A stretch of 23,197 nucleotides of DNA from Actinomycetota bacterium (GTDB taxonomy: Bacteria; Actinomycetota; Thermoleophilia; Solirubrobacterales; Thermoleophilaceae). Below the pieces are notes generated by a model. That model saw nothing but the letters and a program-made list of their open reading frames with translations, was not told where the DNA came from and searched no databases. Made by a program: the position numbers and the translations under genes. This document shows positions 1-9,966 of the stretch, piece after piece; position 1 is the stretch's first letter, and each line of letters begins with the position of its first letter. The DNA is taken from NCBI GenBank assembly GCA_005885165.1, contig VAXR01000095.1, forward strand, positions 1 through 23,197, written 5' to 3'.

Positions 1-453
1 CGCGGGCTCGTGCGCGCGCTCAAGTTCAGGGGAGCAGCGCGCGCCGAGGAGGCGATGGCCGCGCAGATCGCGGCGAACGCCCCGCCCGGCACGCTCGGCC
101 GCGGGCATCTCGTGCCGGTGCCGCTTCACCCGCGCCGGCTTCGCGTCCGCGGCTTCAACCAGGCCGAGCGGCTTGCCGCCGGCGTCGCGGCCCGCGCCGG
201 CATGGAAGTCGCGGACTGCCTCGAGCGCACCGGGCCGAGCGCTACGCAGGTCGGGCGCGATCGCTCCGAACGGCTGGTCGCGCCGCACGGGACGGTGCGC
301 GTCCGTCCCGGCGCTGGGGTGCCACGACGAGCCATTCTGGTCGATGACGTGGTTACCACCGGCGGAACGCTCGCGGCCTGCGCGGCCGGTCTGCTCGAGG
401 CCGGAGCTACGGACGTGACGGCGATCGCGTACGCGCGGACTCCTGGCCGCTGA
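1..453 (+). CDS. comF: ComF family phosphoribosyltransferase-like protein (5' partial)
   Basis: The reading frame is open from the first base, so the N-terminus (usually with zinc-binding cysteines) lies outside the window; about 150 C-terminal residues are present. The visible part has the ComF hallmark ALKFRG near its start, the GFNQAERLA segment, and the phosphoribosyltransferase PRPP-binding motif AILVDDVVTTGGTLAAC near the C-terminus. ComF proteins are linked to DNA uptake in competent bacteria, but many non-competent species carry them and the exact reaction is unclear. The stop is followed 72 bp later by hpf on the same strand, the usual comF-hpf-secA order of Gram-positive genomes, so co-transcription is plausible. 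Family assignment is secure; a role in competence is inference. Confidence 0.88.
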   Translation, partial: RGLVRALKFRGAARAEEAMAAQIAANAPPGTLGRGHLVPVPLHPRRLRVRGFNQAERLAAGVAARAGMEVADCLERTGPSATQVGRDRSERLVAPHGTVRVRPGAGVPRRAILVDDVVTTGGTLAACAAGLLEAGATDVTAIAYARTPGR

Positions 454-525
454 CGAGCAGCCCTTGGCAGCGCGCGTCCGTCCCCTTACCATCCATTTCC
501 ACACGCGACACGAGGAGGAGGCGGC

Positions 526-870
526 ATGCGCATCGAGGTCAAGGGCCGCAACGTCGAGGTTGACGACGAGCTCCGAGCCCGCGTGGAGAAGCGCTTCGAC
601 AAGATCGCCCGCCAGGTGTCCGACCTCGCGCGCCTGGAGCTCGAGCTGTTCGAGGAGCGTAACCCGTCGATCGCCCAGTCCCAGGTGGCCGAGGCCACGC
701 TGTACCTGAAGGGGGTCACTCTGCGCGCCCGCGACGCCTCCGACAGCATGTCCCACGCGATACGCGAGGTGGCGGACGACATCAGCCGCCAGGTGAAGCG
801 CCACCGCGACAAGCGCCGGGCGCGCCGCCTGAGCGCCAAGGCGGAGCCGCGGCCCGCAGCCTCGCCGTAA
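526..870 (+). CDS. hpf: Ribosome hibernation promoting factor (HPF/RaiA), short form
   Basis: A 114-residue protein beginning MRIEVKGRNVEVDDELRARV, the typical first beta strand and helix of the HPF/YfiA (S30AE) fold, ending in a basic helix (QVKRHRDKRRARR). Family members bind the 30S subunit in the mRNA/tRNA channel, silencing ribosomes and, in long forms, dimerising them in stationary phase. A strong purine-rich Shine-Dalgarno (GAGGAGGAGG) sits just upstream and fixes the ATG. The protein stops after the S30AE domain and a short Pro/Ala tail, so the C-terminal dimerisation domain of long HPF, common in actinobacteria, is absent. It lies between comF and secA as in many Gram-positive genomes, with a convergent methyltransferase gene and a long palindrome in between. 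Confidence 0.92.
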   Translation: MRIEVKGRNVEVDDELRARVEKRFDKIARQVSDLARLELELFEERNPSIAQSQVAEATLYLKGVTLRARDASDSMSHAIREVADDISRQVKRHRDKRRARRLSAKAEPRPAASP

Positions 871-1066
871 CAGCCCGCGCCTGAAGCTCTACGCGTGCCG
901 TCGCGCTCGATCCCCGTTCGCCCCGCGCTCAACTCCTGCCATGCGGTGGCTTCCGGCCTGGTCCGGTTGGGCGACGAAGGGGGCCCGGATGGCTGCGGCG
1001 CTCGGTGCGTTACAGCACTGGTACGGGCCGGGTTTGCCTGGATGGGTCCACTCTGTGCACCTACGC

Positions 1067-1117
1067 GCAGCAGTCCTGACTTGACTACACCATGTGTAGG
1101 TAACTCAGGACAGCTGC
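1067..1117. repeat. 51-bp interrupted palindrome between convergent genes
   Basis: Read outward from the centre, the arms are CTACAC/GTGTAG around a CAT loop, a 5x5 non-pairing step, GTCCTGA/TCAGGAC, a single mismatch, then GCAGC/GCTGC: 18 base pairs in three nested perfect blocks. It lies in the ~354-bp space between hpf (plus) and the methyltransferase gene (minus), which converge, so a bidirectional terminator without a T-tract is the simplest reading. A dimeric-regulator operator is the alternative. The rest of 871-1224 shows no convincing gene. Confidence 0.6.
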
Positions 1118-1224
1118 TCGGGCGACTACACACGAAGAACCCTCGTCCTCGGCGCAAGCGAACGCGGCGTGACAGCAGTGCAGCGAGGTGACGGGAACGT
1201 GACTTCCACCCACGGGCGGGACGC

Positions 1225-2007
1225 CTACCCGCGCCGGCGCGTCCAGTGGGCGTCCGTGCGGTACGGGATCACCACGCGATCGGGATCCGGCAGCTCGCGC
1301 TCGAGCACCGCGCGGACGTCCGCAAGCAGCGATTCGCGCTCCGGCTCGGCGAGCGCCGCGATGAAGCTCCAGGTGGACATGTGGAGCAGCAGGCCGTCGA
1401 TGTCGACCACCTGCTCGTGGCGCGCCTCGAGCTCGCGGAACGGCTCGAAGAGCTCACCCCCTCCGAAGGCCTCCCGCCACGCGCCCGACTGGTAGCGCTC
1501 CTCGCGCGTAACGCCGGGTGCCCGGCGGGCCGTGATGAGGTCGGCGACGGCCGAGACTCCCGGCTCGTCTCCCTGCCAGACGTGGACGTTCCACAGGAGC
1601 GCGAGCCCGCCGCCGGGCCGCAGCACCCGCGCTAACTCAGCCACCGCCTCCTTCGTGGCGAACCAGTGGAACGCCTCGGCGACGAACAACGCGTCCGCAC
1701 CGGCATCGGGGAGTGGGATGGCGTCGGCAACGCCGTCCAGCACCTCGGCGTCCGGAACGATCGCTCGGAGCTGCCCCCTCATCGCCTCCGAGGGCTCGAC
1801 CGCGATCACGCGAGCGGCACGCCCAACGAGCTCGCGGGTGAGCTTGCCGGTGCCCGCCGCGAGGTCGACGACGGTCGACGACTCGCGCGTCACCCCGAGC
1901 TCGCCGATCAGCGCGTCGACGACCTCCGCGGGCCACCCCGGCCGCGCGCTCTCGTACTCGCGGGCGCGGGCGGCAAACCCCCGCTCTGCCAGCGGCTCCA
2001 GGGCCAT
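1225..2007 (-). CDS. Class I SAM-dependent methyltransferase
   Basis: A 260-residue protein with a Methyltransf_11-type Rossmann core. Motif I is VVDLAAGTGKLT at about residues 46-57, followed by the acidic SAM-ribose segment VIAVEPSEAM (68-77), then DALFVAEAFHWF and LARVLRPGGGLALLW. The C-terminal ~100 residues contain no clear domain. The substrate cannot be read from sequence; related proteins are annotated only as generic methyltransferases. The gene runs opposite to its neighbours, converging with hpf and diverging from secA. A TAGCCT box ends 6 nt before the ATG, suggesting a leaderless transcript, and no Shine-Dalgarno is seen. Family call is firm, function unknown. Confidence 0.88.
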   Translation of the reverse strand: MALEPLAERGFAARAREYESARPGWPAEVVDALIGELGVTRESSTVVDLAAGTGKLTRELVGRAARVIAVEPSEAMRGQLRAIVPDAEVLDGVADAIPLPDAGADALFVAEAFHWFATKEAVAELARVLRPGGGLALLWNVHVWQGDEPGVSAVADLITARRAPGVTREERYQSGAWREAFGGGELFEPFRELEARHEQVVDIDGLLLHMSTWSFIAALAEPERESLLADVRAVLERELPDPDRVVIPYRTDAHWTRRRG

Positions 2008-2013
2008 ACGGAC

Positions 2014-2019
2014 AGGCTA
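2014..2019 (-). promoter_or_regulatory. Candidate -10 box of the methyltransferase gene (leaderless)
   Basis: On the minus strand TAGCCT (TAnnnT pattern) lies 6 nt before the ATG, which would place the transcript start at or next to the start codon. No clear -35 element is visible. This is inference from spacing. Confidence 0.35.
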
Positions 2020-2074
2020 GAGAGGGCTTCCGTGCAGGGCGCTGAACACGCGCGACGGCCCCATTCGCCGCTGC

Positions 2075-2080
2075 TAGTCT
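2075..2080 (+). promoter_or_regulatory. Candidate -10 box of secA
   Basis: TAGTCT lies 10 nt before the secA ATG, there is no Shine-Dalgarno between them, and no recognisable -35. A leaderless or very short-leader secA transcript is suggested. The gap to the divergent methyltransferase gene is only 83 bp. Confidence 0.35.
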
Positions 2081-2090
2081 CGCCGTACCA

Positions 2091-4919
<2,829 letters not shown>

Positions 4920-4934
4920 CGCCCTGGCATTGAT

Positions 4935-4970
4935 ATGGGCAAGAAAAAGCCACGGGGCCTAGGCCGGTGA
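4935..4970 (+). CDS. Possible 11-codon leader ORF overlapping the prfB start
   Basis: ATG followed by GKKKPRGLGR and TGA; its stop overlaps the prfB GTG as GTGA, the geometry typical of translational coupling. The peptide is strongly basic. No clear Shine-Dalgarno precedes it and its length makes chance occurrence easy, so it is offered only as a candidate leader peptide. A GCCCAT/ATGGGC inverted repeat (4913-4918 with 4935-4940) would pair across its start codon. Confidence 0.2.
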   Translation: MGKKKPRGLGR

Positions 4971-6089
4971 CTCAGGCCGCCAGCCCGCTGCGCGACCAGC
5001 TCAAGCTGCTCGCGGACTACCTTTGACCCAGCCGGTCTCGCCGAGCGCGTAGGCGCGCTCGAGCGCGAGATGCAGGAGCCCGGCTTCTGGGACGACCAGG
5101 AGCGGGCGGCGCGCGTCTCGGCCGAGCACTCGCGCGCGCAGCGCAAGCTCGAGAGCTACCGCTCGCTCGAGTCGGAGCTCGACGACCTCGAGGCGCTCGA
5201 GGAGCTCGCCGCCGAGGACGACTCGATCGCGGATGAGCTGCGTGACACGCGAGCCGCAGTTGAGGACCGCCTCGCCGAGCTCGAGGAGCAGCGGCTCTTC
5301 AGCGGCCCCTACGACGCCGGGGACGCCGTCGTCACGGTGCACGCGGGCACCGGCGGCACGGACTCGCAGGACTGGGCCGAGATGCTGCTGCGGATGGAGA
5401 TGCGCTGGGCCGAGAAGCGCGGCTTCCAGGTCGAGCTACTCGAGGCGAGCCCCGGCGAGGAGGCCGGGATCAAGTCCGCGACGTTCATCGCGCGCGGCGA
5501 GAACGCATACGGGCTGTTCTCGGCCGAGAAGGGGGTCCACCGCCTGGTGCGGATCTCGCCCTTCGACGCCGCGGCTCGACGCCACACGAGCTTCGCGCTC
5601 GTCGAGGTCTCCCCGCTGGTCGACGAGGTGGAGGACGTGGAGATCGACGAGGGCGATCTCCAGATCGACACCTACCGTGCCTCGGGCGCCGGTGGGCAGC
5701 ACGTGAACAAGACCGACTCGGCGGTCCGCATCACGCACCGGCCAACCGGGATCGTCGTGCAGATCCAGAACGAGCGCTCGCAGTCTGCGAACAGGGCGAC
5801 CGCCATGGCGACGCTCCGCTCCAAGCTGCTCGAGCTCGAGGAGCAGAAGCGCCGCGAGGAGCTCGCGCGCGAGAAGGGCGAGGCCCAGGACGTGGGGTGG
5901 GGGTCGCAGATCCGCTCCTACGTCCTGCACCCGTACACCATGGTCAAGGACCACCGGACGGGCTACGAGATGGGCGACGCCCAGCGCGTCCTCGACGGCG
6001 ACCTCGACGGCTTCGTGCGGGCGGAGCTGCTGCGGCGCGCGGCGCTTGGCAACGGTGCCGGCGCGGATGGCGATACGGGAGCGTCGTAA
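4967..6089 (+). CDS. prfB: Peptide chain release factor 2 (programmed +1 frameshift)
   Basis: RF2 recognises UGA/UAA and triggers peptide release. The first frame starts at GTG 4967 (the only possible start after an in-frame stop at 4931), encodes 19 residues ending LLADYL, and meets TGA in CTT-TGA-C. Skipping the T of TGA gives LADYL-DPAGLAERVG, which runs into the long frame containing MQEPGFWDD, so the mature protein is 373 residues, normal for RF2. The codon-recognition tripeptide SPF is at about 197-199 and the catalytic GGQ at about 242-244 (SGAGGQHVNKTDSAVR). An annotation starting at ATG 5070 would lose 34 residues. The frameshift is the classical autoregulatory device: low RF2 favours shifting at the UGA. 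It follows secA as in many bacteria. Confidence 0.96.
5021..5027 (+). promoter_or_regulatory. prfB programmed +1 frameshift site CTTTGAC
   Basis: The slippery CUU codon is followed by in-frame UGA and C, identical to the conserved RF2 site. The Shine-Dalgarno-like stimulator normally 3-6 nt upstream is weak here (GCGGACTAC precedes the site rather than an AGGGGG-type run). The downstream frame continues with canonical RF2 sequence, proving the site is used if the protein is made. Confidence 0.93.
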
Positions 6090-6109
6090 TCCTGGCTCGT
6101 GGCGGACGG

Positions 6110-6149
6110 CTGAAAGGTTTGGTGTGCCATAGCGCCCAAAAGCCTTCAG
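6110..6149 (+). other. Imperfect hairpin between prfB and nadC
   Basis: CTGAA (6110-6114) pairs with TTCAG (6145-6149), extended inward with bulges by GGTTT/AAAGCC-type pairs and GG/CC. It could be a weak terminator after prfB or a leader structure of nadC. No T-run follows, and it does not match any NAD riboswitch that I know. The prfB-nadC gap is 85 bp. Confidence 0.25.
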
Positions 6150-6174
6150 CGAGCCCGAGCGGAGAGGCAGCGAA

Positions 6175-6993
6175 ATGCGTGACCTGATCGAGCGGGCGCT
6201 CGCGGAGGACATCGGCGCGGGCGACATCACGACGGATGCCCTTATCCCGCCCGAGGCACGATCGCGCGGCGTCATCGACCAGAAGGCGCCGGGCGTGATC
6301 GCGGGGCGCGACGTGGCGCGGGCCGTCTTCGAGACGGTGGCCGCCGATTTCGCATGGCGGCCCCTCGTGGCCGAGGGCGAGTGGCGCGAGGTAGGCCCCG
6401 TCGCGGAGATCGAGGGCGGCACTGGGTCGATCCTGCGCGCCGAGCGGGTGGCGCTCAACTTCCTCGGCCGCCTATCCGGAATCGCGACGCTGACGGCGCG
6501 GTTCGTGCGGGCGGTGGAGGGAACCGGGGCCGAGATCCTCGACACGCGCAAGACGACCCCCGGCCTGCGCGAGCTCGAGAAGCGGGCGGTGGTGACAGGA
6601 GGGGGTCGCAACCACCGCGCGGGGCTGTACGACGCCATCCTCGTCAAGGAGAACCACATCGCGGCCGCGGGCGGGGTGGGCGAGGCGACTCGCCGCGCGC
6701 TCGCCGCCGCGGCCGAGGGCGTCCCGGTCGAGGTCGAGTGCGCCTCGCTGCAGGAGTTGGATGAGGCGCTCGCCGCCGGCGCGCCGATGATCCTCCTCGA
6801 CAACATGTCGCCGGCCGAGGTGCGCGCGGCCGTGGAGCGGACCGCCGGCCGCTCGAAGCTCGAGGCGTCCGGCGGGATCACCCTCGACAACGTGAGGGAG
6901 ATCGCCGAGACCGGCGTCGACTTCATTAGCGTTGGCGCCTTGACGCACTCGGCGCCGGCGCTCGACCTCAGCCTGCGGATGGTGTCGCTCTGA
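6175..6993 (+). CDS. nadC: Nicotinate-nucleotide pyrophosphorylase (carboxylating), QPRTase
   Basis: A 272-residue quinolinate phosphoribosyltransferase, which makes nicotinate mononucleotide, CO2 and PPi from quinolinate and PRPP in de novo NAD synthesis. Signature segments are all present: ALAEDIGAGDITTDALIP (9-25), AERVALNFLGRLSGIAT (89-105), DTRKTTPG (123-130), GGGRNHRAGLYD (142-153), the catalytic-site KENH (158-161), VEVE (185-188), LLDN (207-210) and ASGGI (231-235). The ATG is chosen because it gives the standard N-terminus; a GAGAGG ribosome site lies ~9 nt upstream. Its stop overlaps the start of the secreted hydrolase gene, and nadA follows that, so the NAD genes are split by an unrelated-looking gene. 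nadB is not visible here. Confidence 0.97.
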   Translation: MRDLIERALAEDIGAGDITTDALIPPEARSRGVIDQKAPGVIAGRDVARAVFETVAADFAWRPLVAEGEWREVGPVAEIEGGTGSILRAERVALNFLGRLSGIATLTARFVRAVEGTGAEILDTRKTTPGLRELEKRAVVTGGGRNHRAGLYDAILVKENHIAAAGGVGEATRRALAAAAEGVPVEVECASLQELDEALAAGAPMILLDNMSPAEVRAAVERTAGRSKLEASGGITLDNVREIAETGVDFISVGALTHSAPALDLSLRMVSL

Positions 6994-8765
6994 GGCGGCT
7001 CGCCGCCTGCCTCGCGCTGGGCGTCGCAGCGGCGGTCGCGCCGGCGGCGAACGCGTCGGGCGACCCGCTGGCCGCCGTGAAGTCGTCGTGCCGCGCCCAC
7101 AAGAGTCCCGACGGAGCGCATTACCGGATTTGCAGCGGGATGGTGAAGAGCTTCGACGGCACGCCGCTGGACGTCACGGTCACGCTTCCGGCCCGGGCTC
7201 CGAAGAAGCCGGTCCCGCTCGTGGCCTTCCTGCACGGCTTCCTGGCGGACAAGACCGAGTACCTGAGCCAGACGAAGAACGGCACCGGTCCGGACCGGGG
7301 CGCGAACGCGTACAAGACGGTCCACTGGAACAACATCTGGTTCGCGTCGCGCGGGTACGCGGTGCTCAACTACAGCGACCGCGGCCAGGGGAACTCCGGC
7401 GGCCAGATCGAGCTCGCGAGCCGCTACTACGAGGTGCGCGACGCCCAGTACCTCACGGGTGCGCTCGTCGACGCCGGCAGGTCGCTCATACGGATCGACC
7501 GCCGCCGGATCGGCGTGATCGGCAGCTCGTACGGCGGCGGTCAGGCGTGGATGCTGCTCGCCACGCGCCCGTCCCGGTCGCTCGATTACGGAACCTGGCG
7601 GAGCCCTCGCGGCCGGATCCTGAAGCTGGCGGCCGTCGTGCCGACCTACACCTGGACGGACCTGCTGTATTCGCTCGCACCCAACGGGCGCCACCTCTCG
7701 ACGGGCATCGTCGACCCCGCCCGCGCGCCGGACCCGACGGGCATCGCCAAGCAGACGCTGATCGACGGCTTCCTCGCGACCGCCGGCGCGCGGCTGCCGC
7801 AGCAGACCTACGCCTGGCTGGCTCGAGTGAACGCCGGCGAGCCCTACGACCAGCCCCCGGATCCGCTCGTCGCCCAGGCCAAGGAAGCGCTGACGCGCGA
7901 TCGCTCCGCCTACTACCAAAACGACTACTTCGCGGCTCTGCGCGCGCACCGCACGCGTCGTGTGCCGGTTCTCGTCGGGCAGGGATGGACCGACCCGATC
8001 TTCCCTCCGATCGAGGCGCTCCGCATGTACCGAAGGCTCCGAGCCGTGAGCCCGGGCTATCCGATTCAGATGTACTTCGGGGACTTCGAGCACCTGACAG
8101 CCCTCGCCAAGGTCGCCGATCTCGCCCGGCTACATGCGCTCGGCAACCGCCTCCTCGACCACTACCTGCGACGCCGCGGCAAGCGGCTGCGCTTCGACGT
8201 GAGGGCGGCCGTCACGAAGTGCAACCCGAAGCAGTTCGGCCCGGTGGTGCGGGCGCCCAGATGGACGTCGCTCTCGCGGCGCGAGCTCCGGTTCAACCTC
8301 GGCGGCCCGAAGCAGACGGCCTCCCGCGTCACTGGCGGACCGCTCACCGATCCCGTCGTCCTCTCCGAGCAGCGCGGCCGCGGCTGCATCACCGCCGGCT
8401 CGGAGCCGGCGGCCGGCGCCGCCACCTACACGCTGCGTGTCCCGGCTGGGACCACGCTGATGGGGCTGCCGCGCCTCAAGCTCACCTACCGCGCCACGGC
8501 CCCCGACTTCGAGCTGAACAGCCGGCTCTGGGACGTGGCACCGGACGGATCCCGGATCCTCGTGACGCGCGGCGCCTACCGCGGTGGGCCCTCGCTCGGT
8601 CCGGCGCGGATCGTGTACGAGCTGTTCGGAGGCGCCTGGCGCGTGCGGAAGGGCCACACGCTGGAGCTGGAACTGCTCCAGGACGACTCCACGTTCCTGC
8701 GGGCGGACAACATCCCATCGACCGTGACCATCGAGAACGGGCGCATCGAGCTCCCTGTGCGCTGA
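6990..8765 (+). CDS. Secreted S15/CocE-like alpha/beta hydrolase (probable CTG start)
   Basis: An alpha/beta hydrolase of the X-Pro dipeptidyl-peptidase/CocE type. The catalytic Ser lies in GSSYGGGQAW (about residues 176-185), the Asp probably in GWTDPIFPP and the His in DFEHLTAL, followed by the beta-rich C-terminal domain of this family (TSLSRRELRFNL onward, ending SSTFLRADNIPSTVTIE-type strands). A GTG at 7077 would start the protein at the mature domain. The in-frame extension upstream encodes RRLAACLALGVAAAVAP then AANASG, a clear signal peptide, and the only start-like codon available after the TAG at 6927 is CTG 6990, overlapping the nadC TGA as CTGA. Starting there gives 591 residues. 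The protein is therefore probably exported. The substrate (peptide or ester) is not deducible. Four-base overlap implies co-transcription with nadC. Confidence 0.85.
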   Translation: MRRLAACLALGVAAAVAPAANASGDPLAAVKSSCRAHKSPDGAHYRICSGMVKSFDGTPLDVTVTLPARAPKKPVPLVAFLHGFLADKTEYLSQTKNGTGPDRGANAYKTVHWNNIWFASRGYAVLNYSDRGQGNSGGQIELASRYYEVRDAQYLTGALVDAGRSLIRIDRRRIGVIGSSYGGGQAWMLLATRPSRSLDYGTWRSPRGRILKLAAVVPTYTWTDLLYSLAPNGRHLSTGIVDPARAPDPTGIAKQTLIDGFLATAGARLPQQTYAWLARVNAGEPYDQPPDPLVAQAKEALTRDRSAYYQNDYFAALRAHRTRRVPVLVGQGWTDPIFPPIEALRMYRRLRAVSPGYPIQMYFGDFEHLTALAKVADLARLHALGNRLLDHYLRRRGKRLRFDVRAAVTKCNPKQFGPVVRAPRWTSLSRRELRFNLGGPKQTASRVTGGPLTDPVVLSEQRGRGCITAGSEPAAGAATYTLRVPAGTTLMGLPRLKLTYRATAPDFELNSRLWDVAPDGSRILVTRGAYRGGPSLGPARIVYELFGGAWRVRKGHTLELELLQDDSTFLRADNIPSTVTIENGRIELPVR

Positions 8766-8774
8766 GGCGCGAGT

Positions 8775-8794
8775 GGTCGGCGGGCTCCCCGACC
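8775..8794 (+). terminator. Short GC hairpin after the hydrolase gene
   Basis: GGTCGG pairs with CCGACC around an 8-nt loop, 10 bp past the stop codon and just before the presumed nadA promoter. There is no T-tract, so termination is only suggested. Confidence 0.35.
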
Positions 8795-8797
8795 ATC

Positions 8798-8803
8798 TAG
8801 ACT
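8798..8803 (+). promoter_or_regulatory. Candidate nadA -10 box (TAGACT)
   Basis: TAGACT fits the TAnnnT actinobacterial -10 pattern, and a start ~7 nt later would put the palindrome at 8811-8828 at the extreme 5' end of the nadA mRNA. No good -35 is seen. Confidence 0.35.
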
Positions 8804-8810
8804 GGACCCT

Positions 8811-8828
8811 GGCCGAAAGTTCTCGGCC
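8811..8828 (+). promoter_or_regulatory. Perfect 6+6 bp inverted repeat at the nadA mRNA 5' end
   Basis: GGCCGA and TCGGCC flank AAGTTC. The position directly downstream of the presumed -10 suits either an operator for a repressor of NAD synthesis or an mRNA-stabilising 5' hairpin. No known regulator site is matched with confidence. Confidence 0.35.
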
Positions 8829-8859
8829 TCATTTCGATCTCTCCCTGGAGGCTCGAAAC

Positions 8860-9882
8860 ATGCAGTCGACAAGCGGCCCCGCCGGGGCGACCCTGGATGC
8901 ACCTCTGATCCTGGAGGACATCCCTGCGCTGAAGCGCGAGGTGCGCGAGCTGGCGGCGGACCGGAACGCCGTGATCCTGGCCCACAACTACCAGGTGCCG
9001 GAGGTCCAGGACGTCGCGGACTACGTCGGCGACTCGCTGGGCCTCTCCGAGCAGGCGGCCGCCGCGGGCGCCGACACGATCGCCTTCTGCGGCGTGCACT
9101 TCATGGCGGAGACCGCGTCGATCCTCTGTCCCGACAAGACGGTCCTGCTGCCCGATCTCGACGCCGGCTGCTCGCTCGCCGACTCGATCACCGCGGAGGG
9201 GCTCCGCGCCTGGAAGGCCGAGCATCCCGGCGCGATCGTCGTGATGTACGTGAACACGACCGCCGAGGTCAAGGCGGAGACCGACTACTGCTGCACCTCG
9301 TCCAACGCCGTGCAGGTCGTGGAGCACATCTGGCGGGAGCACGGTGAGGACACCGAGATCCTGTTCGGGCCGGACATGTTCCTCGGCGCGTACGTCGAGA
9401 ACGTCACCGGCCGGCAGCTGAACGTGTGGACGGGCGAGTGCCACGTGCACGCTGGGATCCGGCCGGCCGACATCGCGCGCGTGCGCGAGGAGAACCCCGG
9501 CGCCGACTTCCTCATCCACCCCGAGTGCGGCTGCTCGACCTCCGTCATGGAGTACGTCGCCGCCGGCGACGTCGACGCCGAGAACACGCACATGCTCTCG
9601 ACCGGCGGGATGCTCCGGCACGCGCGGGAGTCGGATGCCGAGACCTTCATCGTCGCGACCGAAACCGGGATGCTGCACCCGCTCGAGCAGCAGAACCCGC
9701 AGAAGAAGTTCGTGCCGGCGAACCGCTCGGCCGTGTGCCAGTACATGAAGATGATCACGCTGCCAAAGCTGCGCGACGCGCTGCGCGACGGCGGCGACGC
9801 GTACACCGTGAAGGTCCCGCCCCGTATCGCGGACCGCGCCCGGGTTCCGATCGAGCGGATGGTCGCCATCAAGGCCGGCTGA
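8860..9882 (+). CDS. nadA: Quinolinate synthase A
   Basis: A 340-residue NadA, which condenses iminoaspartate with dihydroxyacetone phosphate to quinolinate using a [4Fe-4S] cluster. The family motifs are intact: ILAHNYQVPEVQD (39-51), FCGVHFMAETASIL (76-89), YVNTTAEVKAETDYCCTSSNA (from 130), GPDMFLG, ECHVH (193-197), HPECGC (220-225) and the C-terminal AVCQYMKM (291-298). The three expected cluster ligands are best assigned to Cys77, Cys194 and Cys293. ATG 8860 is chosen over upstream in-frame codons because CTGGAGG lies at ribosome-site distance and the homologous core starts shortly after. It has its own likely promoter and leader hairpin. It supplies the substrate of NadC, encoded just upstream. 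Confidence 0.97.
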   Translation: MQSTSGPAGATLDAPLILEDIPALKREVRELAADRNAVILAHNYQVPEVQDVADYVGDSLGLSEQAAAAGADTIAFCGVHFMAETASILCPDKTVLLPDLDAGCSLADSITAEGLRAWKAEHPGAIVVMYVNTTAEVKAETDYCCTSSNAVQVVEHIWREHGEDTEILFGPDMFLGAYVENVTGRQLNVWTGECHVHAGIRPADIARVREENPGADFLIHPECGCSTSVMEYVAAGDVDAENTHMLSTGGMLRHARESDAETFIVATETGMLHPLEQQNPQKKFVPANRSAVCQYMKMITLPKLRDALRDGGDAYTVKVPPRIADRARVPIERMVAIKAG

Positions 9883-9896
9883 GGCCGAAACGCGAC

Positions 9897-9923
9897 GAGC
9901 GGACGGCTTCATGCCGCCCGCTC
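9897..9923. terminator. Bidirectional terminator between nadA and the TSP3 protein gene
   Basis: GAGCGG-A-CGGC pairs with GCCG-C-CCGCTC around a TTCAT loop: ten G/C-rich pairs with one mismatch, 14 bp after the nadA stop and 43 bp after the stop of the convergent gene. No T-run, as is common in high-GC actinobacteria. Confidence 0.6.
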
Positions 9924-9966
9924 GCCTGAGGGGAACGCCGCCGCGTGGGCGGCTGGGGGTGCTGTC

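Noticed and set aside
5436..8093. An 885-codon minus-strand open frame across prfB, nadC and the hydrolase
   Set aside because: Same cause: long antisense frames are expected at this GC content, and three genuine genes with clear motifs occupy the plus strand.
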